From positions 1 to 64,000 of the forward strand of contig SYIK01000010.1 of NCBI GenBank assembly GCA_005798905.1: DNA of 64,000 nt, given 5' to 3'. The notes under the pieces are model-generated. The model saw nothing but the letters and a program-made list of their open reading frames with translations. It made no database searches and was not told where the DNA came from. The stretch is from Bacteroidota bacterium. GTDB taxonomy: Bacteria; Bacteroidota; Bacteroidia; Chitinophagales; Chitinophagaceae. Shown here one piece after another: positions 1 to 9,030 of the stretch (positions within the stretch are counted from its first letter, which is position 1; the number at the start of each line of letters is the position of its first letter). The translations under genes and the position numbers were made by a program.

Positions 1-146
1 CTATTTTCGGAGCCACTGCGCCCAACACGAGATTGCCGTAATTTTGGAGCAGCCCATTGGTGTCAACCGTTTTTTGAGTGGCTTTTCCATCCTCGTTCCT
101 CGGATGGCCGCCCCAAAACAACGGCAATCTCCGATCCGTTATCGGC
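1..146 (+). repeat. attC-like recombination site A (cut by the window edge)
   Basis: This is an imperfect hairpin whose right end is GTTATCGGC (138-146), resembling an integron R' box with its GTT core. The arms at 29-39 and 121-131 are an 11-bp perfect inverted repeat, extended inward by a 6-bp TTTTGG/CCAAAA pairing. GCCCAAC at 20-26 fits the R'' consensus RYYYAAC. Bases 6-142 are identical to 49212-49348. The next cassette starts at 139 and its own attC carries the exact complement of this end (2064-2072). The left part of the site lies outside the window. Confidence 0.65.
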
Positions 147-2191
147 AACCCTTTGACGACAGAGCTAATTTGAAACTTTAGTGCAAACAACAAGAAACAT
201 AGAAAAAAAATGGATAGACAACTTTAAGAAGTCCTCTCTTGTTGACAAGACAAGCGGGACTTTTCAGAGTAGCTATGCACATCAGCTTTTCTATGGCAAA
301 CAAGACGACACTTACCCTTCTGACTTCCCTCACGACTTTTCGCACTTTTACAATTCTTGTGAAAGCACAGACCGAGACACCGCAATTGAAAATCTTACGG
401 AGTATTTGAGTTTTATCGGAATTAAAATTCGTAAAGAAGCAATTGTCAACCATCTTGAAAAGTTTCCAGACGATTTTACTAAGTTGACAAAAAAGTGTTA
501 TTACATTTTCAAAACTCTTGCACATTACGGAACAGACTTAAATATTGCAAACCCTTATCACGACAATAATGGCGACTTATTCTTTCTTCTAAGAATTGAA
601 TCGGAAGAAAGCATCAGTGGGGGACAACTAAACTTATTTGAAGATTTAGAACTTCCTGACCTTTATAAGAAAATCACAAACCTTCCAGACGGCTATGAAA
701 ATGATAAAACAATAACAGACCTGTTTGACAAAATTGAAAATAGCAACAGTAGTTTTTTTATTACAGGTAAAGCAGGAACAGGTAAATCTACATTCGTTCA
801 TTACTTTGCACAAAAGACAAAAAAGAAAGTTCTAATGACTGCATTCACGGGAATTGCAGCCATCAATGTTGGCGGACAAACCATACATTCATTTTTCCGT
901 TTCCCATTGAAGCCATTAATGCCAGAAGATGAGGAAATAACTATTTTCCGAAACTTCACACAGAAGTATAAAATCATTGAAAAAATTGACACAATCGTAA
1001 TTGACGAAGTTTCTATGCTTCGTTCAGACATTCTTGAAGGAATTGATTACTCTCTTCGTAAAAACGGAGGTGATCCCAACAAAAAATTTGGCGGCAAACA
1101 ACTACTTTTTATCGGAGATATATTTCAATTACCGCCAGTAGTTGATTCAACGGATGAAGTTGAAAAATTTCTTTTCTCCGAAGTTTACAAAAGCGAGTAT
1201 TTCTTTGATTCACACTCATACAAAGAAGTTAGTCCAACATATTTTGAATTTAAGAAATCGCATCGTCAAAAAGATGATATACCTTTTGTTCAATTATTAG
1301 ACGAGGTAAGAATATGCCAAGCAACCGACTTAACCTTGCGGAAAATTAATGAAAGATACAATCCAAATTACACCCCAAAAATTGATGAGTTTGTAATTAA
1401 TCTAACAGCAACAAATGCAATTGCAAATGCAGAGAACACAAAAAAGCTGTTAGAATTAACCTATACGAAATTTAATTTTGAAGCTGAAATCATAGGAGAG
1501 TTCAAGGAAGACAGGTATCCCACAGGGAAAACATTGGAATTGAAAAAAAATGCTCAAGTCATATTCATAAAGAATGATAGTGCTGGTGGCAAATGGGTTA
1601 ATGGAACAATCGCTAAAATTGACTTCATTTCAAGCGACTTAATAGAAGTTAGACTACAAAACGGTAGCACCCACAAGTTAGAGAAGGTTACTTGGGAAAA
1701 CAGGAAATACAAATACGATAAAGACAAGAAAAAAATTGTATCAGAGGTAATTGGAACATTTACCCAGTTTCCTATAAAATTAGCTTGGGCAATTACAATT
1801 CATAAAAGCCAAGGTTTAACATTTGACAATGTAATAATTGACCTTGGAACAGGAGCATTTGTAAATGGACAAATCTATACAGCACTTAGCAGATGCAGAA
1901 CACTGAATGGAATTACTCTCAAAAGAAAATTGCGTATTGAGGATATTATTGCCGACAAACGAATAATTAATTTTCACCAGACAGAACAAATTATTGACTC
2001 AATAAATTAATGGTAACACCAATCAGACTTCAATCAATAGTGCTACGGACAGACAGCAGGGCAGCCGATAACAAGGGGTTTGCGATAGCGGGGGTTCCGT
2101 GCTTCGCAGACACATTTGTGCAAGGTGGAAGTTCAGTTCTCCGAATGAAGTTTAGTGCTAAAACACCCCGCCATCGCAAACCCCCAAAACG
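139..2191 (+). mobile_element. Integron-like gene cassette carrying a helicase
   Basis: The cassette runs from inside the GTT core at 138-140 to the G of the next core at 2191. Its first bases (GTTATCGGC, 138-146) are the exact 9-base complement of GCCGATAAC at 2064-2072. This is expected when both ends were joined in a circular cassette. It holds one gene, in the usual orientation, starting about 40 bases after the boundary and ending about 50 bases before the attC. At 2.05 kb it is large for a cassette. No integrase gene is present in the window, so this would be an isolated attC cluster or one end of a longer array to the left. Confidence 0.6.
181..2010 (+). CDS. PIF1/RecD-like superfamily 1 DNA helicase
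   Basis: This 609-residue protein is a likely 5'-3' SF1B helicase. The Walker A motif GKAGTGKS is at residues 196-203, followed by a TAFTGIAA segment and a GGQTIHSFF segment typical of PIF1. The Walker B motif is IDEVSML, the motif III-like stretch is GDIFQLPPV, and a C-terminal TIHKSQGLTFD plus YTALSRCR completes the core. The first 180 residues have no recognisable domain. The start is GTG at 181, because an in-frame stop lies at 166-168 and no ATG is available near the front. The gene sits alone inside the cassette-like unit. PIF1-type helicases unwind forks, R-loops and G-quadruplexes; the role here is unknown and could be mobile-element defence or maintenance. Confidence 0.85.
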   Translation: MQTTRNIEKKWIDNFKKSSLVDKTSGTFQSSYAHQLFYGKQDDTYPSDFPHDFSHFYNSCESTDRDTAIENLTEYLSFIGIKIRKEAIVNHLEKFPDDFTKLTKKCYYIFKTLAHYGTDLNIANPYHDNNGDLFFLLRIESEESISGGQLNLFEDLELPDLYKKITNLPDGYENDKTITDLFDKIENSNSSFFITGKAGTGKSTFVHYFAQKTKKKVLMTAFTGIAAINVGGQTIHSFFRFPLKPLMPEDEEITIFRNFTQKYKIIEKIDTIVIDEVSMLRSDILEGIDYSLRKNGGDPNKKFGGKQLLFIGDIFQLPPVVDSTDEVEKFLFSEVYKSEYFFDSHSYKEVSPTYFEFKKSHRQKDDIPFVQLLDEVRICQATDLTLRKINERYNPNYTPKIDEFVINLTATNAIANAENTKKLLELTYTKFNFEAEIIGEFKEDRYPTGKTLELKKNAQVIFIKNDSAGGKWVNGTIAKIDFISSDLIEVRLQNGSTHKLEKVTWENRKYKYDKDKKKIVSEVIGTFTQFPIKLAWAITIHKSQGLTFDNVIIDLGTGAFVNGQIYTALSRCRTLNGITLKRKLRIEDIIADKRIINFHQTEQIIDSIN

Positions 2192-2199
2192 TTAAGGGC
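2064..2199 (+). repeat. attC-like recombination site B
   Basis: The left end GCCGATAAC (2064-2072) complements the start of the helicase cassette. The right end is GTTAAGGGC (2191-2199). Between them are two 19-base arms, 2075-2093 and 2166-2184, complementary at 18 of 19 positions with a single A/C mismatch. The loop is about 70 bases. Total length (about 130 bases) and layout (outer core boxes, inner arms, long loop) match long attC sites such as the Vibrio repeats. The loop contains two similar stretches, AGTTCAGT and AGTTTAGT. Confidence 0.7.
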
Positions 2200-2222
2200 A
2201 AGCATTTGGGACAGTGTATAAA

Positions 2223-2591
2223 ATGAACCACAATACAAGCCATCACGATGAACGCATTGCAAAAATGACATTCGCTTCGGTGTATCCACATTATCTTACA
2301 AAAGTGGAAAAGAAAGGTAGAACAAAAACAGAGCTGTTTCAAGTAATTGAATGGTTGACCGGTTATGATGAAAAAAAGCTGCAAGAACTAATTAATAAAA
2401 AAGTAACATTTGAAAAATTCTTTCAAAAAGCTAAACTAAATCCGAATGCCCATTTAATCACTGGCGTAATTTGCGGTTATCGGATAGAAGAAATAAAAAA
2501 TTCATTAACAAAACAGGTTAGGTATTTAGACAAGTTGATTGACGAATTGGCCAAAGGAAGAAAAATGGAAAAGATTTTGCGAGTTGGGTAA
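2223..2591 (+). CDS. DUF2200 family protein
   Basis: This small protein of 122 residues has the hallmark stretches of the DUF2200 family: [14 protein letters not shown] near the N terminus, an [11 protein letters not shown] segment, [16 protein letters not shown] in the middle and [13 protein letters not shown] near the end. The family is short, soluble and of unknown function, and is often found in mobile or accessory contexts. The ATG at 2223 fits the family start; a GTG at 2214 would add three residues. It begins about 30 bases after the GTT core of attC-like site B, so it reads as the next cassette gene. No complementary attC end (GCCCTTAAC) is found after it, so the unit looks end-truncated and fixed in place. 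Confidence 0.85.
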   Translation: MNHNTSHHDERIAKMTFASVYPHYLTKVEKKGRTKTELFQVIEWLTGYDEKKLQELINKKVTFEKFFQKAKLNPNAHLITGVICGYRIEEIKNSLTKQVRYLDKLIDELAKGRKMEKILRVG

Positions 2592-2613
2592 GTTGTCTAT
2601 TGTTAATTCTGTT

Positions 2614-2642
2614 TTTGGTGAGTAATGTTATTTGTATTTTTG
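2614..2642 (+). promoter_or_regulatory. Bacteroidota-type promoter for the U32 gene
   Basis: A TTTG (-33 type) at 2614-2617 is followed after 17 bases by TATTTTTG (2635-2642), matching the Bacteroidota -7 consensus TAnnTTTG. The predicted start of transcription is about 2648, leaving a leader of about 14 bases before the ATG at 2662. It gives the chromosomal genes a promoter just beyond the cassette region. Confidence 0.5.
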
Positions 2643-2661
2643 GCCACTGAATCTACATTTC

Positions 2662-3903
2662 ATGAAATCCAATACAAAAATTGAATTGATGGCTCCAGCC
2701 GGCAACTACGAGGCATTAATGGCGGCCATTCATGCTGGCGCTAATTCCGTGTATTTCGGTATTGAACAGCTTAATATGCGTGCTCGTGCTACCATGAATT
2801 TTACAATTGATGATATTCCTGAAATTGTGGCGCGCTGTAGTGCTAAAAATGTGAGAACATACATCACCTTAAACACCATTGTTTACGACCACGACATTTC
2901 CTTGATGAAACGCATCATTGATACCGCCAAAAAACATAACATCACAGCCATCATCGCTGCTGATCAAGCCGTTATTATGTATGCAAAACAAGTGGGCTTG
3001 GAAGTACATATTTCTACTCAAGTAAATATTACCAATCTTGAAACCGTTAAATTTTATTCCCATTTTGCTGATGTAATGGTCCTTTCGCGCGAATTGAGTA
3101 TAAACCAAATGAAAAGCATTGTAAATGGTATTAAGCGAGAAAAAATAATGGGGCCTGCCGGTAAATTAATCCAAATTGAAGTATTTGCCCACGGAGCGCT
3201 ATGTATGGCCGTTTCTGGAAAATGCTACCTTAGTTTGCATTCCCATAATTCTTCCGCCAATCGTGGTGCATGTATTCAAAACTGTCGACGCACTTATAAA
3301 GTTATTGATATTGAAGAAGGGTATGAACTTGAAATCGATAACGAATACATCATGTCGCCCAAAGATTTATGCACCATCGATTTTTTAGACCAATTGCTTG
3401 ATAGTGGAATTTCTGTACTAAAAATTGAAGGAAGAGGACGTGCACCAGAATATGTAAAAACAGTAATTGAATGCTACCGCGAAGCCATTGATGCATATTG
3501 CAACAAAACATATTCGCCCATCTTGGCAGAAGCATGGATGGAACGACTCGAAAAAGTGTACAACCGCGGCTTTTGGAGCGGATATTATTTGGGGCAAAAA
3601 ATGGGCGAATGGTCCAAAGGACATGGCTCACAAGCAACACAAAAAAAAATATACCTTGGAAAGGGCATTAAGTATTTTCCAAAATCTAAAGTAGGAGAAT
3701 TTAAAATTGAAGCACATTCGTTAAAAAAGGGAGACACCGTTTTAATTATGGGGCCGACCACAGGAGTAATTGAACAAGTAGTTGATGAAATTCGTGTAGA
3801 TTTAAAAAAAATAAGCGAAGCAAAAAAAGGAGATCATTGCTCCATTGCGGTAAATGAAGTTATTCGCCCTTCGGATAAATTGTATAAAATTATTAGCACT
3901 TAA
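2662..3903 (+). CDS. Peptidase U32 family protein (TrhP/YegQ-like)
   Basis: This protein of about 413 residues starts MKSNTKIELMAPAG, the conserved opening of U32 proteins. The family signature is present as VFAHGALCMAVSGKC, with a further cysteine pair in the ACIQNC stretch. U32 members of this length in Escherichia coli and Bacillus subtilis (TrhP) act in prephenate-dependent hydroxylation of uridine 34 in tRNA and are not simple proteases. The assignment within the U32 family is inference. The ATG at 2662 is preferred over an upstream TTG at 2632 because it fits the family start and lies after a good promoter. The stop overlaps the next gene's ATG by one base, which suggests translational coupling to the ferredoxin. 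Confidence 0.85.
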   Translation: MKSNTKIELMAPAGNYEALMAAIHAGANSVYFGIEQLNMRARATMNFTIDDIPEIVARCSAKNVRTYITLNTIVYDHDISLMKRIIDTAKKHNITAIIAADQAVIMYAKQVGLEVHISTQVNITNLETVKFYSHFADVMVLSRELSINQMKSIVNGIKREKIMGPAGKLIQIEVFAHGALCMAVSGKCYLSLHSHNSSANRGACIQNCRRTYKVIDIEEGYELEIDNEYIMSPKDLCTIDFLDQLLDSGISVLKIEGRGRAPEYVKTVIECYREAIDAYCNKTYSPILAEAWMERLEKVYNRGFWSGYYLGQKMGEWSKGHGSQATQKKIYLGKGIKYFPKSKVGEFKIEAHSLKKGDTVLIMGPTTGVIEQVVDEIRVDLKKISEAKKGDHCSIAVNEVIRPSDKLYKIIST

Positions 3904-4142
3904 TGGTAACTATTACTCAACAAAGAGACAAGTGCATTGGCTGTAATTACTGTGTTGAGTTGGCACATGTGCAATGGCGCATGTCAAAAAAAGACGGTAA
4001 GAGCGTGCTTCTTGGTGCCAAAGATAAAAAGGGCTTTCATACCGTTAAAGTGGAAGATGAATTTTTTGAACCCAATGTAAAAGCCGCACAAGCATGTCCG
4101 GTAAAAATAATTTCAGTCCGCTCTTCGTCCGTTTCTCCTTAA
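3903..4142 (+). CDS. Small single-cluster ferredoxin
   Basis: This protein of 79 residues has an N-terminal CIGCNYC motif and a distant C-P pair (ACPVKI) about 50 residues later. Together these supply four cysteines for one [4Fe-4S] cluster. The segment between the cysteine groups is longer than in classic bacterial ferredoxins. It overlaps the U32 gene by one base (TAATG), so the two are almost certainly co-transcribed and coupled. A plausible role is electron supply to the U32 enzyme, but nothing in the sequence proves the partner. Confidence 0.8.
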   Translation: MVTITQQRDKCIGCNYCVELAHVQWRMSKKDGKSVLLGAKDKKGFHTVKVEDEFFEPNVKAAQACPVKIISVRSSSVSP

Positions 4143-4272
4143 AGAAGAGTGTTTATTTTGTTGGCAAGTCCATTTAAATAACGCTTTCGAAGTATCACCC
4201 ATCCGCACACACGTAAGAACAGATGTTAAATCAATTCTGAACCGTAAAAGGTGAAATTTATCTTACTCTCTA

Positions 4273-4286
4273 ATGATATTTATCAT
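4273..4286 (+). promoter_or_regulatory. Crp/Fnr-type operator upstream of the molybdoenzyme operon
   Basis: ATGAT-ATTT-ATCAT is a perfect palindrome of two 5-base half-sites separated by four bases. This is the geometry of Fnr-family sites (TTGAT-N4-ATCAA), differing at the outermost base of each half. Its centre lies about 41.5 bases before the transcription start predicted from the -7 box at 4309-4316, the classic position for an activator touching RNA polymerase. It fits low-oxygen or nitrogen-oxide control of the operon. Confidence 0.55.
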
Positions 4287-4308
4287 ACTATTTTTTTGTG
4301 CTTACAAA

Positions 4309-4316
4309 TAGTTTTG
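4309..4316 (+). promoter_or_regulatory. -7 promoter box of the molybdoenzyme operon
   Basis: TAGTTTTG matches TAnnTTTG. No TTTG is found at the normal -33 distance; the Fnr-like palindrome lies there instead, as expected for an activator-dependent promoter. The predicted start of transcription is near 4322, giving a leader of about 60 bases before the ATG at 4384. Confidence 0.45.
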
Positions 4317-4383
4317 CAAACACAAGATTTTAGCTTGTATTGGAATGAAACAAAACAATCTGCAATAATCAAATCCAGAAAGT

Positions 4384-7300
4384 ATGACTAATAGAAGAAA
4401 ATTTTTAAAAACATCCCTCATCAGTGGAACTGGAACAGTGCTTCTTTCCAGTCTACCTTTTGATAGTTTTTCGAAAATGTTTTCATTTTTCGACCCAATC
4501 GATATCAACAACCCATTGTCTGCTTACCCTAATCGAGATTGGGAAAAAACCTATCGTGATATGTGGAATTATGATGATGAGTTCACATTTCTTTGTGCCC
4601 CTAACGACACGCACAATTGTCTTTTAAAAGCGCATGTAAAGAATGGGGCAGTCATACGTATTGCACCAAGTTATGCTTTTTCAAAAGCAGAAGATATGCA
4701 AGGGAATCAGCCAACTGCACGATGGGAGCCACGTTGCTGCCAAAAAGGATTGGCATTGGCAAGGCGTTTTTATGGAGATAGAAGAGCTAAATATCCTCTT
4801 ATTCGTGAAGGATATTTAAAATGGATTCAAAGCGGTATGCCACGAAGAGAAGATGGAAGCATCCCTCCAGAATTTCTTCAAGGAAGAGGTAAAGAAGCGT
4901 TTGTTAAAATTTCTTGGGATGAAACTTTTAAATATACAGCTGCTTCGTTAGCAAATATTGCTAAAACTTATAATGGAAAAAAAGGACAGGAGTTTCTTGA
5001 AAAACAAGGATATGACCCATTGATGGTTGAAGCAACCGAAGGTCATGGGGTTGAAGTTTTGAAATTTAGAGGTGGAATGGCCCCATTAGGCGTTACACGA
5101 ATTTTTGGAATGAATCGTTTGGCAAATTCTCTTGCTCTACTCGACAACCATATCAACAATAAAGGTCCCGAAGAATCTAAAGGTGCAAGAACATGGGATA
5201 GTTACGCATGGCACACCGACTTACCTCCAGGACATCCAATGGTTACGGGACAACAAACTGTCGATTTTGATCTTTGTTGCGTTGATCATTCCAATCACAT
5301 ACTTGTTTGGGGAATGAATTGGATAACTACAAAAATGCCAGATGCGCATTGGCTTACTGAGGCTAGAATGAAGGGTGCTAAGATTACTGTAATTGCTTGT
5401 GAATATAGTGCTACTGCAAATAAAGCAGATAATTTAATTGTATGTCGCCCTGGGGTTACTCCAGCCTTAGCACTCGGTTTTGCACATGTAATTATTAGAG
5501 ATAAACTTTTCGATACAGATTTTATGAAAAAATATACCGACCTGCCTTTTTTAGTCAGGATGGATAATCAAAAAATGCTGAAACCGACCGATATCATTGC
5601 TAATTATCAAAAACCCGACTTAAAAAATTACATCGAAATTCTTAAGAAAGGAGAAAAAAGCAAATCATCTTTAAAACAGGGTGTGCCATTTGTGGATGAA
5701 GAAATGGCAAAAGAATGGGGTGATTTTATGATTTGGGATGAGACCAAAAATGCAATCTCAGTTATTACACGCGATGATTATGGTAAGTACATGATTGAAA
5801 AAGGAGTTAATCCGGTTTTAGAAGGAAAATTCAAAATAAAAACCATAGATGGTAAAGAAATAGAAGTAAGAACTGTTTTTGATTTGATGAAAGAATATGT
5901 GATGGAAAACTACGACCCAAACACAGTTGAAGAATTAACATGGACACCTGTGAAAGGTATTGAAACTGTTGCAAAAGAAATTGCAAAAAATAATGGATCA
6001 ACCTTGTTTGCAATGGGCATGGGACCAAACCAATTTTTTAATAATGATTTGAAAGATCGTGCGATTTTCTTTTTAGCAAGCATCACAGGTAATGTTGGAA
6101 GAATTGGAGGTAACGTTGGTTCTTTTGCTGGAAATTATCGCGGAGCTTTATTCTCTGGCATTCCGGGATATATTGCTGAAGATCCGTTCAACATTGAATT
6201 AGATGGAACAAAACCAACGAAAATTAAAAAATATATGCATTATGAATCGGCTCATTATTTTAATAATGGTGACCGAATTCTTAGAATGGGTAAAAAAAAT
6301 ATGACAGGCAAAACTCATATGCCTACTCCTACAAAGTCTATTATGGTTTCAAATGGTAACTCTTTGCTGGCAAATGCAAAAGGGCATTATGAAAACGTAA
6401 TCAATATTTATCCTAAAATTGAATTTATTGGTGTGCATGATTGGTGGTGGACTGGATCGTGTGAATATGCTGATATTGTATACCCCGTTGATTCTTGGGC
6501 AGAATTCAAATACCCGGATATGACCATGTCAGTTACAAATCCATTTCTTTATGTGTTCCCGCGTACCCCATTAAAACGAATATTTGATACCAAAGGAGAT
6601 ATTGAAGTACTAGCAGGAATTGCATCGGCATTTGGAGATTTAACAGGCGACTCCCGATTTAAAGATTATTTTAAGTTTGTTCATGACAATAAACCAGAAG
6701 TTTATTTGCAGAGAATTCTGAATGCAAGCCAGGGTACAAAAGGATATAAGTTTGAAGAATTGGAAGAAAAAGCAAAAATGGGAATTCCCTCATTGATGAT
6801 GACTCGAACTACCCCAAAATATGTAGGTATGGAGCAAGTTGATGAGAATAAACAGTGGTACACAAAATCAGGAAGATTAGAGTTTTACAGAGATGAACCA
6901 GAGTTTATTGAAGCTGGTGAAAATATGGTTGTTTTTCGCGAACCCATTGACTCTACTTTCTTCGAACCTAATGTAATTGTTGGAAAAAAGCACCCTTGTA
7001 TCATGCCCGACGAACCGGAAAAATATGGTGTAGATATTAATGATCTTGCTACTGATACACGGCAATCAAGAAATATAGTAAAACCATGGAGCGAACTTAA
7101 AAACACAAAACATCCTTTACAAAAAGCAGACAAGGATTATAAATTTATATTCCACACTCCAAAATTTAGACATGGTGCACACACCACTCCTGTTGACACC
7201 GACATCGTTGCTGTTTGGTTTGGACCTTTTGGCGATATGCATCGAAAAGACAAACGCATCCCATTTGTTACAGAGTTATATGTTGATATTAACCCATTAG

Positions 7301-7863
7301 ATGCCAGAGAGCTTGGTGTAGATGATGGTGACTATGTATGGATTGATGCTGACCCTTCTGACCGACCATTTCGTGGATGGCAAAAGAAAAAAGACGGACC
7401 AGAGTATGAACTTGCTCGATTAAAAGCACGTGCTCGTTTTTATCCTGGAACTCCAAGAGGTGTAACAAGAATGTGGCACAATGCTTATGGTGCTACATAC
7501 GGGTCAGTGAAAGGAGCAAAAGAAAATGAGAATGGTCTCGCAAAAAATAATAAATCTGGTTATCAGGCATTGTTCCGCAATGGATCTCATCAAAGTTGCA
7601 CTAGGGCGTGGTTGAAACCAACTTTACTGACTGATTCGTTGGTTCGAAAAAATAATTTTGGACAAGGAATTGGAAAAGGATTTGAAATAGATGTTCATGG
7701 AGCAACTGGAAATCCTAGGGAATCATTTGTAAAAATATCACTTGCTGAAAAAGGCGGAGTTGATGGAAATGGTTTATGGGAAGGTGTTGAACAAGGTATT
7801 CGTCCAACTTACGAAAACGATGATTTTAAGAAATTCCTAAAAGGTGGTTTCATTAAGAAATAA
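4384..7863 (+). CDS. Exported molybdopterin oxidoreductase alpha subunit, NarG/NxrA type
   Basis: This catalytic subunit of 1159 residues belongs to the type II DMSO reductase family. A twin-arginine signal (NRRKFLK, residues 3-9, then a hydrophobic stretch) predicts folded export to the periplasm. Cysteines 71, 79 and 118/119, with Asp75 and His77 nearby, are candidate ligands of the first iron-sulfur cluster. [10 protein letters not shown] (276-285) aligns with the NarG segment whose aspartate binds molybdenum, giving Asp279. The spacing and conserved phrases ([20 protein letters not shown]) resemble periplasmic nitrite oxidoreductase-like NxrA proteins more than cytoplasmic NarG. Likely chemistry is nitrate/nitrite interconversion. 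Chlorate, perchlorate or selenate cannot be excluded. It heads a tight operon; the beta gene follows after 13 bases. Confidence 0.85.
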   Translation: MTNRRKFLKTSLISGTGTVLLSSLPFDSFSKMFSFFDPIDINNPLSAYPNRDWEKTYRDMWNYDDEFTFLCAPNDTHNCLLKAHVKNGAVIRIAPSYAFSKAEDMQGNQPTARWEPRCCQKGLALARRFYGDRRAKYPLIREGYLKWIQSGMPRREDGSIPPEFLQGRGKEAFVKISWDETFKYTAASLANIAKTYNGKKGQEFLEKQGYDPLMVEATEGHGVEVLKFRGGMAPLGVTRIFGMNRLANSLALLDNHINNKGPEESKGARTWDSYAWHTDLPPGHPMVTGQQTVDFDLCCVDHSNHILVWGMNWITTKMPDAHWLTEARMKGAKITVIACEYSATANKADNLIVCRPGVTPALALGFAHVIIRDKLFDTDFMKKYTDLPFLVRMDNQKMLKPTDIIANYQKPDLKNYIEILKKGEKSKSSLKQGVPFVDEEMAKEWGDFMIWDETKNAISVITRDDYGKYMIEKGVNPVLEGKFKIKTIDGKEIEVRTVFDLMKEYVMENYDPNTVEELTWTPVKGIETVAKEIAKNNGSTLFAMGMGPNQFFNNDLKDRAIFFLASITGNVGRIGGNVGSFAGNYRGALFSGIPGYIAEDPFNIELDGTKPTKIKKYMHYESAHYFNNGDRILRMGKKNMTGKTHMPTPTKSIMVSNGNSLLANAKGHYENVINIYPKIEFIGVHDWWWTGSCEYADIVYPVDSWAEFKYPDMTMSVTNPFLYVFPRTPLKRIFDTKGDIEVLAGIASAFGDLTGDSRFKDYFKFVHDNKPEVYLQRILNASQGTKGYKFEELEEKAKMGIPSLMMTRTTPKYVGMEQVDENKQWYTKSGRLEFYRDEPEFIEAGENMVVFREPIDSTFFEPNVIVGKKHPCIMPDEPEKYGVDINDLATDTRQSRNIVKPWSELKNTKHPLQKADKDYKFIFHTPKFRHGAHTTPVDTDIVAVWFGPFGDMHRKDKRIPFVTELYVDINPLDARELGVDDGDYVWIDADPSDRPFRGWQKKKDGPEYELARLKARARFYPGTPRGVTRMWHNAYGATYGSVKGAKENENGLAKNNKSGYQALFRNGSHQSCTRAWLKPTLLTDSLVRKNNFGQGIGKGFEIDVHGATGNPRESFVKISLAEKGGVDGNGLWEGVEQGIRPTYENDDFKKFLKGGFIKK

Positions 7864-7876
7864 AAACAAATAAATT

Positions 7877-9007
7877 ATGGCTAAAGTAAATAATTGGCAG
7901 TTGAAAAGGGAAATGGAATATCCTTACGAGGAAGTTAAGCCCAAAAAACAAATCGCTTATGTGTTTGATACCAATAAGTGTATTGCTTGTCAGACCTGTA
8001 CTGTTGCTTGCAAAACAACATGGACCGCAGGTAAAGGCGAAGAAACTATTTTCTTCAACAATGTTGAAACAAAACCTTATGGCGGATACCCGCAAAAATG
8101 GGATTTAAATACGTTAAAAGAACTTGACGATCAGCAATGGGATGGCAAAGGAGTTTATAAGGGCTCAACCATTTTTGAAAATACCGCACCAGGTGAAAGG
8201 GTGAAAGGATGGCGTCCACCTGAAAGGAATTATGCATTCCCAAATATAGGCGAGGATGAAGTTATGGGCACAATGGAAAAGGGCGCTTTCTTCAATGGTA
8301 TACACGACACATGGATGTTTTACTTAGCACGTATTTGTAATCATTGTTCTTATCCTGCATGTTTAGCCGCTTGTCCACGGAAAGCCATTTATAAAAGGGA
8401 TGAAGACGGAATCGTATTAATCGATCAGTCCCGCTGCCGTGGTTATAAAGAATGTGTGAAAGCATGCCCCTACAAAAAAACTTTTTTTAATATGGTAACA
8501 CGTGTATCTGAAAAATGCATTGGTTGTTATCCGCTCATTGAAAAAGGTGAACAACCAAGATGTGTAACTACCTGTATCGGAAAAATAAGAATGCAGGGTT
8601 TTATGGAAGATGCCAAAGAACCGAGAAAAGATAATCCGATTGATATGATTGTAAGAATTAGAAAAATCGCCTTGCCATTATATTCACAGTATGGCACTCA
8701 GCCAAATGTTTACTATGTGCCACCAATTCACGTTCCATTTGATTTTCTTCACCAAATGTTTGGACCAACAGTAGAAGAAACTATTCGTATCTACAAAAAC
8801 ATGAAAGACGACAAAGAATTGTTGGCTGCGTTTATGTTGTTTGGTAATACAAATAAGATTATTCATTCTTATAGAGCAGAAGAGAATCATGCAGTCGGTT
8901 TTAACGAAATTGGTGATGAAATAGTAAGAGTTCCATATGTTGAACCTGTGTTTAAGCGACCTCATTGGGATGAACAATTACAAACATTCCATCATAACAC
9001 ACCTTAA
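7877..9007 (+). CDS. Iron-sulfur beta subunit, NarH/NxrB type
   Basis: This electron-transfer subunit has 376 residues and four cysteine groups: C35-C38-C41-C45; C154-C157-C162-C166; C187-Y190-C193-C197; and C214-C217-C229-C233. Tyr190 replaces one cysteine at the position where NarH has tryptophan, so three [4Fe-4S] and one [3Fe-4S] cluster are predicted. There is no signal peptide, which fits co-export with the Tat-tagged alpha subunit. The phrase CPYKKTFFN followed by KCIGCYP is the standard NarH/NxrB arrangement. Electrons would pass from the molybdenum site to the heme gamma subunit encoded next. Confidence 0.88.
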   Translation: MAKVNNWQLKREMEYPYEEVKPKKQIAYVFDTNKCIACQTCTVACKTTWTAGKGEETIFFNNVETKPYGGYPQKWDLNTLKELDDQQWDGKGVYKGSTIFENTAPGERVKGWRPPERNYAFPNIGEDEVMGTMEKGAFFNGIHDTWMFYLARICNHCSYPACLAACPRKAIYKRDEDGIVLIDQSRCRGYKECVKACPYKKTFFNMVTRVSEKCIGCYPLIEKGEQPRCVTTCIGKIRMQGFMEDAKEPRKDNPIDMIVRIRKIALPLYSQYGTQPNVYYVPPIHVPFDFLHQMFGPTVEETIRIYKNMKDDKELLAAFMLFGNTNKIIHSYRAEENHAVGFNEIGDEIVRVPYVEPVFKRPHWDEQLQTFHHNTP

Positions 9008-9030
9008 GTTTAAGAATAAAATCAATAACA

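Noticed and set aside
2010-2195. 61-residue open frame after the helicase
   Set aside because: It lies across attC-like site B, has no family-like sequence, and is explained by the hairpin.
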